The notes beneath the pieces were generated by a model. The model saw only the letters and a program-made list of their open reading frames with translations. It ran no database searches and was not told the DNA's origin. A stretch of DNA of 38,046 nucleotides from Robiginitomaculum sp. (GTDB lineage Bacteria; Pseudomonadota; Alphaproteobacteria; Caulobacterales; Maricaulaceae): the NCBI GenBank assembly GCA_002733905.1, contig NVXK01000009.1, positions 60,923-98,968 on the forward strand, in the 5' to 3' direction. Every line of letters begins with the position of its first letter. Within the stretch, counting starts at the first letter, position 1. A program made the position numbers and the translations under genes. Shown one piece after another: positions 15,869 to 23,225 of this stretch.

Positions 15869-16507
15869 TTAGGCTTCTACCTCAGGGTAAATAATTTTCT
15901 CACTCAGATTTTGTAAAACTTCATTTGCGGAAAAGGCATTGTTTACATTGTGAGGTTTTGTGCCGCGACCAAATTTCACTTCGGCAGTGGCGCGGTAGCG
16001 GGTGACTTCTCTGTAATCAAAATCATTGCCCCAACCGAATGGTGAACCGCCAAAGGCGCTATAACCAAAGCCAAATCTAGAACCAAAGCCTGAATATGGA
16101 TGTCTATAACCAAAGCGAGAGCCATAAAAACTTGAATGGTAGGGGGAACTCCACCCGAAACGAGGGTGATAATAGGAATGGCCAAAATAGCCAAAATATG
16201 GATCTGCAAAACCGTTAGACACAAGGCGAGATTCTTTATCAATATCACGCTCTGTGAGTGTGAAGTAATCATAGCCGTTTTCTTTGGTAAGTTCTGCAGC
16301 TCTGTAAAGAAGATATGTTTCAACAGTATCGCGTTTTGTCAGGCTGTTGCCGTCAAAGCTAATACGTACACGGTCATTTTCAATTTTCATTTCTGAAAAC
16401 CCATTGCGCATATCAGCTTGTGTTGAAGCTTGATATGGGGTTGCTGTCGCGCAGGCCGTAAGAACAATGGCGCCAGCGAGTAAGGTAAGTTTTTTTAAAA
16501 CATGCAT
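15869..16507 (-). CDS. CC0125/CC1285-type lipoprotein with Gly/Tyr/Phe-rich centre
   Basis: The frame opens at TTG 16519, but ATG 16507 has GGAGG 5 bp upstream and begins a proper lipoprotein signal, MHVLKKLTLLAGAIVLTAC. After lipidation the 212-aa precursor shows the family pattern ENDRVRISFDGNSLTKRDTVETYLLYRAAELT (about residues 44-75) and GYDYFTLTERD, then returns to family-like sequence with YRATAEVKFG near the end. Between these is a low-complexity stretch of roughly 65 residues rich in Gly, Phe, Tyr, Ser and Arg/His. The family is common in Caulobacterales and has no known function. Confidence 0.82.
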   Translation of the reverse strand: MHVLKKLTLLAGAIVLTACATATPYQASTQADMRNGFSEMKIENDRVRISFDGNSLTKRDTVETYLLYRAAELTKENGYDYFTLTERDIDKESRLVSNGFADPYFGYFGHSYYHPRFGWSSPYHSSFYGSRFGYRHPYSGFGSRFGFGYSAFGGSPFGWGNDFDYREVTRYRATAEVKFGRGTKPHNVNNAFSANEVLQNLSEKIIYPEVEA

Positions 16508-16598
16508 AAATGCCTCCAATATTTAGGGCTCTCTCATAGAGAATATAGGTGAAAATGGTAAAATTACAAGATACGGGACTGCACAATTGCGTGAAAAT

Positions 16599-17075
16599 TT
16601 AGACAGGTTCGCTGTCATCACTCTGATTTTGAGGTGGTATTTTCGTATTTAATGAATGAAAAATAATCAAGATTGCCCAAATCGCTACCCCGAAACCAAG
16701 AACCCCCATAGTGATGAAGACGAGCGGATGGGGAAGTCGATAAAAAACTACGACTATACTCGCTATTATCCAAGGTAGGGCAAGGGCAAGGGCGCCCGCA
16801 CCAATGCTTTTCGTTGGGCCGTTCGTGTAAACGCGCCGTGCAAGACAGAAAATAACCAATGCAGGTATATAGACCACCGTGCTAACACCGAAACACAGGC
16901 AAAATAATTGTAGGAGGCTGATCCATGATTGGCTGCCATCAAAAAAGCTAATAAAAACATATGTGGTAATGGCGAGGGCGCTTATGAAAACAAATAGCCA
17001 TATAAGGGAAAGATATAATGAGACTCGCCTTAAAGGAGAGTTGGTTGTTTCAATGATTGAGCGTTTTTGATGCAT
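16599..17075 (-). CDS. Four-helix membrane protein, unknown function
   Basis: Starting at ATG 17075 (MHQKRSIIETTN) the product is 158 aa with four hydrophobic segments: LYLSLIWLFVFISALAITTY, then LLQLFCLCFGVSTVVYIPAL, then a Gly/Ala-rich helix and a last Val/Ile-rich one. It ends in a polar tail, PPQNQSDDSEPV. The frame extends upstream to 17171, but that would place basic, non-membrane residues first and has no better ribosome site. I recognise no family, and the start is uncertain. It diverges from the LysR gene across a region with a strong hairpin. Confidence 0.6.
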   Translation of the reverse strand: MHQKRSIIETTNSPLRRVSLYLSLIWLFVFISALAITTYVFISFFDGSQSWISLLQLFCLCFGVSTVVYIPALVIFCLARRVYTNGPTKSIGAGALALALPWIIASIVVVFYRLPHPLVFITMGVLGFGVAIWAILIIFHSLNTKIPPQNQSDDSEPV

Positions 17076-17251
17076 ATATAAGAAGTATAGAAGGCGGATA
17101 ATGCAAACAAGTGCAAATGGGTGATTTCTTGCTGTTAAATCGAATGCACGTAATTGTGGATATTTTTGCATAAATCGCAGTTGTAGTTTTGTAACTAAAA
17201 CGCGAATATACGCTGATATTTATAGGAAAAAGAGAGATGTGGATATAAGAA

Positions 17252-17289
17252 CGCATCTTGACGGGGATGTGGGCCACCGTCAGGATGCG
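17252..17289. repeat. Strong stem-loop in the LysR/membrane-gene gap
   Basis: Arms 17252-17264 and 17277-17289 pair over 13 bp with one T-G wobble, enclosing a 12-nt loop. It is followed immediately by a perfect 10-bp palindrome, CCATATATGG (17290-17299). No T-run on either strand argues against a simple terminator; a small RNA or operator is possible. Confidence 0.55.
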
Positions 17290-17347
17290 CCATATATGGT
17301 AAAATGCGATGTGAACACCACAACTTCATCCACCCAAATCTTATAGG

Positions 17348-17357
17348 TCTTACTTGC
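17348..17357. promoter_or_regulatory. TCTTACTTGC motif, copy 3 (upstream of the LysR gene)
   Basis: The 10-bp core of the 14-bp words at 12388 and 12852 recurs here, followed by AAATGAA as copy 2 is followed by TAAATGAA. It ends 66 bp before the LysR TTG. Confidence 0.45.
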
Positions 17358-17423
17358 AAATGAATAAAGTTCGTAATATAGAACTATGTGTTTAGTTTAA
17401 TTGAACACGATAGGTAATGAGCT

Positions 17424-18299
17424 TTGGACCGTCTTCGAAAAATGGAAATATTTGTTGCGGTTGTCGAAACTGGTAAGTTTACCAGTGCTGCAAATATGCT
17501 GTCTTTGTCCAAATCGGCGGTGAGTCATGCGGTGCGTGACCTTGAGGAATATTTGAATTTCCAATGTATTCGCCGCGATGTGCAGGGTTTGCAATTAACG
17601 GCGTCGGGACATGATTATTACGAACAGTGTTGCCGTATTCTTTCTGATATTAAAGAGATGGAAACGAGTTTTCGTTATGATGATCAACAGTTAAAGGGTA
17701 ATATTCGTATTACGGCGCCGATTGCATTTGGCGGAAGTCAGCTTGCGGCGGTGATCGCCGAGTTTTCCAAATTCCATCCTGATATTCGTATTTCTCTTGA
17801 TCTCAATAATAGTATTGTCAATTTGATCGAGGCGGGGATGGATGTGGCTATTCGGATTAGTGAACGTCCACGGGACTCGTTCATGGTGCGTAATTTAAAA
17901 ATTATTGAAATGTGTATGTGTGCAAGCCCTATATTTGTAGCTGAGCACCCAAAAATTGAAAATATGCAAGATTTATTAAAGGTAGATTGTTTGATGTATT
18001 CTGGCACAAAAGAGTGGGGTATGCGTCAAGGGGTGCGTGAACATAAAATTGTTCCTGTTGGCGCTATTGTATCTGATAGCGGTTATGCGCTGAGGGAGTT
18101 TGCTTTGGCTGGATGTGGGGTTACGTATTTACCAAAATTTTTGGTGATGCGGGAATTAGCAAATGGTTCTCTGGTTCAGGTTTTACCAGAATATGAGGGG
18201 AAAAAACTTCAGGCCCATGCCGTGTTTGCTCCCAACCGACACCGGTCACAACGCGTGCGTGGCTTTATTGATTTTTTAGAGAATGCGTTTTCGACTTAA
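17424..18299 (+). CDS. LysR-family transcriptional regulator
   Basis: The 291-aa product has an N-terminal winged helix-turn-helix (about residues 1-60, with TGKFTSAANMLSLSKSAVSHAVRDLE) and a C-terminal effector-binding domain starting near GNIRITAP. The TTG start is chosen because this LysR subgroup normally begins MDRLxxMxxF, and the frame from 17424 reads exactly so. The effector and targets are unknown. LysR proteins often control a divergent neighbour, here the minus-strand membrane gene, but the long gap with a hairpin makes that uncertain. A PaiA-like acetyltransferase follows on the same strand 54 bp later. Confidence 0.9.
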   Translation: MDRLRKMEIFVAVVETGKFTSAANMLSLSKSAVSHAVRDLEEYLNFQCIRRDVQGLQLTASGHDYYEQCCRILSDIKEMETSFRYDDQQLKGNIRITAPIAFGGSQLAAVIAEFSKFHPDIRISLDLNNSIVNLIEAGMDVAIRISERPRDSFMVRNLKIIEMCMCASPIFVAEHPKIENMQDLLKVDCLMYSGTKEWGMRQGVREHKIVPVGAIVSDSGYALREFALAGCGVTYLPKFLVMRELANGSLVQVLPEYEGKKLQAHAVFAPNRHRSQRVRGFIDFLENAFST

Positions 18300-18353
18300 T
18301 GTGTGTTAATGTATGTGATCGACCTTATTTAGGATATAACACGTAGGAAATGT

Positions 18354-18869
18354 ATGCGAATTAGAAATGTAGAGAAACATGAAATAGAGGCTTTGCGCCA
18401 TATTGCTCAAAAGACATTTGTGCAAACTTTCTCTGCGGATAACACGCCAGAAGACATGCAGGCGTATGAGGCGGAAAATTTTACACGAAACAGCATAGCG
18501 GCAGAGTTTGAAACGCAAGGTTCGCAGTTTTTCTTCATAGAAGTTGATTGTGAGATCATAGGGTATTTAAAACTCAACAGGGGTGACGCGCAAACTGAAA
18601 CTGGCTTAGTGAATGCGCTCGAGATTGAACGCATATATATATTGCAATCCTGTCTAGGTATTGGCGCTGGTCAGGCTTTGTATGCTAAGGCGCAAGACAT
18701 TGCACAGACGGGAGGCTTTCAGTGGCTATGGCTAGGGGTGTGGGACGAAAATCCACGCGCGATTGCTTTTTATAAAAAGAACGGGTTCGAGACATTTTCG
18801 ACCCATGACTTTCACTTTGGAAAACAATTACAAACTGATATTTTGATGCGTAAAGAAATATCGTCATAA
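18354..18869 (+). CDS. GNAT acetyltransferase, PaiA-like
   Basis: The 171-aa product is a GCN5-related N-acetyltransferase. It closely follows the PaiA pattern: FVQTFSADNTPEDMQAY early, FFFIEVDCEIIGYLKLNRGDAQTE in the middle, EIERIYILQSCLGIGAGQALY (the acetyl-CoA loop, with GIGAG), WLWLGVWDENPRAIAFYKKNGF and a late HDFHFGKQLQTDILMRKE. PaiA of Bacillus acetylates spermidine and spermine; here the substrate is inferred from similarity. It follows the LysR gene and could share its transcript. Confidence 0.88.
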   Translation: MRIRNVEKHEIEALRHIAQKTFVQTFSADNTPEDMQAYEAENFTRNSIAAEFETQGSQFFFIEVDCEIIGYLKLNRGDAQTETGLVNALEIERIYILQSCLGIGAGQALYAKAQDIAQTGGFQWLWLGVWDENPRAIAFYKKNGFETFSTHDFHFGKQLQTDILMRKEISS

Positions 18870-18886
18870 AAATTTGTTTGTGCCTT

Positions 18887-18953
18887 ATGCAAAAAATTGC
18901 ATTCCCAATGCCTCATCTTGTGCTTATGGTTGTGGAAATTATAGCTTAAGCTA
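18887..18953. promoter_or_regulatory. Two palindromes upstream of the class II aldolase gene
   Basis: A perfect ATGCAA-AAAA-TTGCAT (18887-18902) and a perfect 12-bp palindrome TAGCTTAAGCTA (18942-18953) lie in the 111-bp gap before the aldolase. They are candidate operators; the regulator is unknown. Confidence 0.4.
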
Positions 18954-18980
18954 GTTTGTATAAATATATAAGGAGGGGAT

Positions 18981-19817
18981 ATGAATTCACAAAAACAAGA
19001 GGGTGCAATAGGTATTAGTGCGGGTTTTGATATTCCTGACCCAACCCAAGTGGATAGACTAGAGGGTAAGGTTTCAGCGGCGGAATGGAAAATTCGTACT
19101 GAACTTTCGGCGACATATCGTTTAGCCGCCCTTTATGGTTGGACGGATTTAGTATTTACGCATATCTCTGCCCGTTTGCCAGATGAAGATGGACAAGAGC
19201 GCTTTCTTATTAATCCTTATGGGGTTTTGTTTGATGAAATGACGGCTTCATGCTTGGTCAAAATCGATCTTGAGGGGAATATTATCGGTGATAGCCCTTA
19301 TTTTGTTAATCCGGCAGGTTTCACCATTCATTCTGCGATCCATGCTGCACGCGAAGACGCGGGTTGTGTCATACATGTCCATACGCCTTACGGTGTTGCG
19401 GTGTCCGTACAAAAAGGAGGCTTGCGTAAATATACCCAGTTCTCGATGATTGTGCATAATGATTTGGCTTATCATGATTATGAAGGTATCGCGCTTGATC
19501 TTGATGAACGGGAACGGATTGTTGCCAATATGGGGACGCATAATTTGTTGATGCTCCGTAACCACGGCACGCTTACGGTTGGCGCGAATTGTGCATTGGC
19601 ATTCTTGCGGATGTTTTTTTTAGAGAATGCCTGCAAGACCCAAATCCTTGCACAAAGTATTGGTGACACTTCGCAGCTACACGAGGAAAGTGATGATATG
19701 TCGGCGCGTGTACATGCTCAAGGCGCAGCTGCATTTATGCCGGGCTTCGGTGATAACCTTGCTTGGCCTGGCTTGATGCGAAAACTTGCCAAAGCCAATC
19801 CTGGCCATGATTATTAA
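18981..19817 (+). CDS. Class II aldolase/adducin-family protein
   Basis: The 278-aa product has the class II aldolase fold, which uses a zinc ion held by histidines. Visible are FTHISARLPDEDG (about residues 60-72), INPYGVLFDEM, the paired metal histidines in VIHVHTPYG, and a third in LRNHGTLTVG. The family includes fuculose-phosphate aldolase and related enzymes, but many members, like this one with a long N-terminal lead, are uncharacterised. The ATG has a perfect AAGGAGG site. The gene is preceded by palindromes and followed by a repeated copy of its last 13 bases (19833-19845). Confidence 0.88.
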   Translation: MNSQKQEGAIGISAGFDIPDPTQVDRLEGKVSAAEWKIRTELSATYRLAALYGWTDLVFTHISARLPDEDGQERFLINPYGVLFDEMTASCLVKIDLEGNIIGDSPYFVNPAGFTIHSAIHAAREDAGCVIHVHTPYGVAVSVQKGGLRKYTQFSMIVHNDLAYHDYEGIALDLDERERIVANMGTHNLLMLRNHGTLTVGANCALAFLRMFFLENACKTQILAQSIGDTSQLHEESDDMSARVHAQGAAAFMPGFGDNLAWPGLMRKLAKANPGHDY

Positions 19818-19845
19818 GTCTAGCGTTATTAAGGCCATGATTATT
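19803..19845. repeat. Duplicated gene end, GGCCATGATTATT x2
   Basis: The last bases of the aldolase gene (19803-19815, covering GHDY and running to the stop) recur at 19833-19845, 30 bp downstream. Another fragment, TGATTATT, follows. This fits the window's pattern of short duplications at gene ends. Confidence 0.8.
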
Positions 19846-19855
19846 TGGAATGTGA

Positions 19856-20242
19856 TTATTTAATATAGTATTTTAAGGCGGCGCTGATGAACAGTGTAAG
19901 ACTGTCTCTGGGGAAGGTTTGGTTTATGGGGATGCGAATTTCGCGGTTGCCATGATATGCGAACAGTTCTGGGTGAATATCTCTAAATTCTGAAATGAGT
20001 TTGGTGGAACAGGATACGAAGAGAGAATATGAGTTTTGGTCTTTATGACAGCCGAGACGGATAGGTGTTCCTGATTTTGGTCGTAGTGTGGCGAGGCTTA
20101 ATTGCCCCCATTTGAGGCTCTCTTCGAGCGTGCCGATTTGGGCATCTGTTTTTGCGATTTCATGAATGAGGCACCGCACCATTTCAAGATTATCCTGAAT
20201 GTGAGACGGGTGTTTTTCTAGAACATGTGCGAGTGTAGACAT
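19856..20242 (-). CDS. DUF1801-family protein
   Basis: The 128-aa product matches DUF1801 (YdhG-like) proteins: EESLKWGQLSLATLRPKSGTPIRLG (about residues 40-64), then YSLFVSCSTKLISEFR, HGNREIRIPIN and ISAALKYYIK. Members are small soluble proteins without a firmly known function. Length and conserved positions look complete. It converges on the aldolase gene and lies 51 bp upstream of the DoxX gene on the same strand. Confidence 0.85.
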   Translation of the reverse strand: MSTLAHVLEKHPSHIQDNLEMVRCLIHEIAKTDAQIGTLEESLKWGQLSLATLRPKSGTPIRLGCHKDQNSYSLFVSCSTKLISEFRDIHPELFAYHGNREIRIPINQTFPRDSLTLFISAALKYYIK

Positions 20243-20293
20243 ATGAGTATTATATGACCAACACGGATTTTGGCAAGTATCTCGGCAAGTGCC

Positions 20294-21187
20294 TTATTGC
20301 GCCACTATCTTTCGCGCCGTTGCGAAACGTATACGGCCTAGAATATCTTTTGGTGTGAATAATGTGCCACCGCCAGTGATGATGAGAACGGCGCAGGCGG
20401 CAAGGAAAGCGAATTCGCGTTTCACACTGTTGAGGTTTGAGATCATAGATTTTTCAAAACTAAACTTTGTCGCAATGTAGAACACCAAAATAGCGATAAA
20501 GGCCGTTGCTGCCCACCTGACACCAATGCCAGTGACAAGTAATGCACCCGTCAAGAAAAGCCCCCATCCAGGCACGCCAAATGTTTTAATGTCGACCATG
20601 CCTGCAAATGCGCCGCCAACAAGAAGAGGCAAGGCAACGCTGAGGCGAAGGACAAGCCCAAGATTGTCCCATGATGGTTGTGTTGATGTCGCGTTGAATA
20701 TTTTATTGTCACAGGCATGTTTGCCTGCGCCAAGGACGAACACAACAAACATCATACCAGAGAGGCCAATGTCACGTGCTTGTACCAGAGCTGCGGGGGC
20801 AAGGTAATTCCCACCTGTTTCAGTGCTGACGGGAAGTGAAATTACAAATGACCATAATAAAAAAGCAAAGATAAGTGCGATGGGGCGCACGAGAAAACCG
20901 ACAATCAGCAAAATTCCGCTCATCAGTTCAAAAGCCGAAAGTGCTGTTAGGAAGCCCCACGGTGTAAACGGGCCTTTGACAAAGAGAAAGTCTGCGAAAA
21001 ACGCGTTGATATACCCACGTGGCCCTGTGTAAGAGGCTAAAATATTGTCAGCGAGTGCAGGGTCTAACAATTGGTACAATTTATTCCACCCACCGATCAC
21101 AAACAAAACACCAAGACCTATGCGTAAGATAAAGGCGATATTTTGTGGATTATAAATGGGTTTTGGGAGGGAATATGTTGTGGTCAT
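20294..21187 (-). CDS. DoxX-family membrane protein with two DoxX units
   Basis: The 297-aa product contains two DoxX-like four-helix units in one chain. The first begins LRIGLGVLFVIGGWNKLYQL (about residue 20); the second begins LRLSVALPLLVGGAFAGMVD at about residue 180. DoxX proteins are integral membrane proteins linked to thiosulfate:quinone oxidation, redox stress or unknown roles. Most are single units of about 130-170 aa, so this is a tandem fusion. No TQO active-site signature can be assigned. The next gene on the same strand lies 273 bp upstream, so a shared transcript is uncertain. Confidence 0.85.
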   Translation of the reverse strand: MTTTYSLPKPIYNPQNIAFILRIGLGVLFVIGGWNKLYQLLDPALADNILASYTGPRGYINAFFADFLFVKGPFTPWGFLTALSAFELMSGILLIVGFLVRPIALIFAFLLWSFVISLPVSTETGGNYLAPAALVQARDIGLSGMMFVVFVLGAGKHACDNKIFNATSTQPSWDNLGLVLRLSVALPLLVGGAFAGMVDIKTFGVPGWGLFLTGALLVTGIGVRWAATAFIAILVFYIATKFSFEKSMISNLNSVKREFAFLAACAVLIITGGGTLFTPKDILGRIRFATARKIVAQ

Positions 21188-21295
21188 GTTTCGCCTTAAT
21201 CGCTGTGAGGGCCTAATCGCTGTGAGGGGAGGAGTCGAAAATATGAATAAATATAATTTCTAGGCTTGGGAATGTCCAAACACAATTGGCTCGCC

Positions 21296-21314
21296 TTGTG
21301 TCACAATTTTGTGA
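21296..21314. promoter_or_regulatory. Overlapping palindromes upstream of the DoxX gene
   Basis: TTGTG-T-CACAA (21296-21306) overlaps a perfect TCACAA-TT-TTGTGA (21301-21314), about 110 bp before the DoxX start. The shape resembles binding sites of dimeric CRP/FNR-type regulators, but spacing is not canonical. Confidence 0.4.
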
Positions 21315-21460
21315 TTAATCTAAGAGTTCCAGAAAGAACTTATTGTGAAGGAAAGACATAAAGCTTTGGTGCTAGGTGTTCTGCGTTAGACGCATAATTG
21401 CCTACTATTTTTATGATGTCTTTTCTTGCAGTAAAATCGACTATGGATGGCGTGCGTGTT

Positions 21461-21868
21461 TTACGTTGAGGTTTCTTCTGTACGTATTGATGCGTATATG
21501 AGGATTGGCCAGAGCATAAGAAATAAATTGGGGAGCCACCAACTGAGATCAAAGTTTTTTTGAAACGTCCAAAAACAAATGGCCATAAAGCCAGCACAAA
21601 ATGTAAGTGTCATAGAAATGAGTGCAACATTACGCCATTGTTTATTTTTCTTCATACAGTGAACAGCCCAAAGCCCTGTAAGGGAAGCAAGTATATCTAT
21701 TGGCATAAATGACCAGTTCCAGATTTGCATGAGAGGGTTATTATAGTCTTTGAAAAGATACTCTTTTGGTATGTTTATAAACTTTAGGGCAACAAGCACC
21801 GTGATACCCCAATAGAATAAAAACCCGAAATCTGTGATGAGGAAAAGGCGTTTAAGTGTTGCAGACAT
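21461..21868 (-). CDS. DUF5360 (YvaD)-like membrane protein
   Basis: The 135-aa product has four hydrophobic helices. Its pattern, LITDFGFLFYWGITVL then FKDYNNPLMQIWNWSFMPIDI and an end LFLMLWPILIY, resembles the DUF5360/YvaD family of small membrane proteins. Function is unknown and the assignment is from memory. It lies 42 bp downstream of nnrS on the same strand and may share its transcript. Confidence 0.75.
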   Translation of the reverse strand: MSATLKRLFLITDFGFLFYWGITVLVALKFINIPKEYLFKDYNNPLMQIWNWSFMPIDILASLTGLWAVHCMKKNKQWRNVALISMTLTFCAGFMAICFWTFQKNFDLSWWLPNLFLMLWPILIYASIRTEETST

Positions 21869-21910
21869 AGGTTTGTCTAATTTATTTTCCTGATATTTAC
21901 AAGAATAAGC

Positions 21911-23086
21911 TTAAGGGGTTTTCCCATCTGGGCGCGCGGCAAAGAGCATGGGGGCGTAGACATATAAGAATATCACAAAACACAAGGCCCATAATATTGC
22001 ACTTAGTCCAATCCATGCAGCGGTGTAATCTGGCATAATCCATGCCCCGAAAACACGAAAGATGATTGCAATTTGCATGAGGACAAAACTCGCACTGGTG
22101 AATTTCGTTGCGTGAAGTTTACGGCCTGTATGCCCTAGGCTAACCCGCACCATCATACCAAGTGTCAGCGACCCAATCGCGCCAGCACTAAAGGCATGTA
22201 TAGCGATAGACAGATTTGCGAAATTGAGGGCGGAGAGACCCAGCAATATGAGGCCGATAATAATCCATACATAGCCAATATGTAAAATCCATAACATGGG
22301 CTCGGATAAGGTTTTGAGGCTGTGATAGTTTTTCATACGTATGATATGAATGAGTGCAGAGGTAAATGCGAAAAAAGCCAGAAGAATTGACTGCGGGAAA
22401 ACCACTAAACAAATAGTGGTAAGTATAATCGAAACGAGCGCAAGCATGTCGCGTTTCATCTGTGGCTTGGGATGTAAGTCTAATCCCTTTTGTCGCAAAG
22501 CGTTTACTGTAAACAGCGGAATGATACGCCCTCCGATAAGAGAGCACATAATGATAATCATCATCAGGGCGACATAATTTGCCTCGTAAATATCAAAAAC
22601 GAGTATGCAGATTTGCGCGCTCCATAATACGCCGAGCAAGCCTAAGAAAATAAAATTTCGCTTATTGTGCGTGGCAAACAAGGGCCGTGCAAGGCTCAGG
22701 GCAAATATGGGGATAAAAGACAGACTTATGATAAAGATAAGCGCAGATGACAGCCCTAAATCAAAATTCATCACAATGCGCCCTGCAATCCACAGCGCAC
22801 ATAAACCTGCGAGATGGGCGCGTTGTATTGGTGGTGTATTGGTCCAGTTGGCGATGGCGGTTAAGAGGAAACCTGCAATAACGGCAATTGAAAACCCGTA
22901 AATCATTTCGTGGGAATGCCATGACGTGGCATTGAGAATTAAATAGGCTGAAGGCATATAACCTGCATTCTGCGCGGCCCATAAGACGAGCATGAAAACA
23001 CTCTGCAGCGCGGCAAGAATAAAGAAGGGGCGAAACCCTCTGCCCAATAAGGAAATGTTGAAAATCGAGGGTGTGTGTTTAGGCAT
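21911..23086 (-). CDS. nnrS: NnrS family membrane protein
   Basis: NnrS proteins are heme- and copper-containing membrane proteins of about 390-400 aa linked to nitric-oxide and denitrification stress. This 391-aa protein has about 12 hydrophobic segments, the opening LLGRGFRPFFILAALQSV (about residues 13-30), the WHSHEMIYGFSIAVIAGFLLTAIANWT block, GGRIIPLFTVNAL and HAFSAGAIGSLTLGMMVRVSLGHTGR. All hallmark histidines appear present. No nitrite or nitric-oxide reductase genes occur in the window, so it may relieve NO stress rather than serve respiration (inference). An FNR/NnrR-like site lies 52 bp upstream. Confidence 0.93.
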   Translation of the reverse strand: MPKHTPSIFNISLLGRGFRPFFILAALQSVFMLVLWAAQNAGYMPSAYLILNATSWHSHEMIYGFSIAVIAGFLLTAIANWTNTPPIQRAHLAGLCALWIAGRIVMNFDLGLSSALIFIISLSFIPIFALSLARPLFATHNKRNFIFLGLLGVLWSAQICILVFDIYEANYVALMMIIIMCSLIGGRIIPLFTVNALRQKGLDLHPKPQMKRDMLALVSIILTTICLVVFPQSILLAFFAFTSALIHIIRMKNYHSLKTLSEPMLWILHIGYVWIIIGLILLGLSALNFANLSIAIHAFSAGAIGSLTLGMMVRVSLGHTGRKLHATKFTSASFVLMQIAIIFRVFGAWIMPDYTAAWIGLSAILWALCFVIFLYVYAPMLFAARPDGKTP

Positions 23087-23137
23087 AAGGCGGCTCTCTA
23101 TTATATATTTTCTTTATGTGGGTGTGCGAAATATGCC

Positions 23138-23151
23138 TTGATTTAAAACAA
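23138..23151. promoter_or_regulatory. FNR/NnrR-like site upstream of nnrS
   Basis: TTGAT-TTAA-AACAA matches the FNR/NNR consensus TTGAT-N4-ATCAA except for one base. It lies 52 bp upstream of the nnrS start, in a sensible place for activation under low oxygen or nitric oxide. Confidence 0.45.
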
Positions 23152-23225
23152 GTTTGTTGTGTTAAACGGGGGTTTGCACTTTGGTGCCGATTGATCTATC
23201 TACGGATATATAAAAGGAGGGGAAT

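Noticed and set aside
15627-15872. Plus-strand ORF with a Cys/Glu/Leu/Ala repeat
   Set aside because: It is the antisense reading of the apbE 12-bp repeat; the minus-strand ApbE frame is clearly the real one.
17155-17246. Two TGTGGATAT words as DnaA boxes
   Set aside because: Each matches eight of nine consensus bases, but only two occur, 83 bp apart, with no A/T-rich unwinding region; chance is more likely.
21340-21597. 85-aa minus-strand ORF overlapping the DUF5360-like gene
   Set aside because: It lies largely in another frame of a well-supported gene and shows no family pattern or ribosome site.
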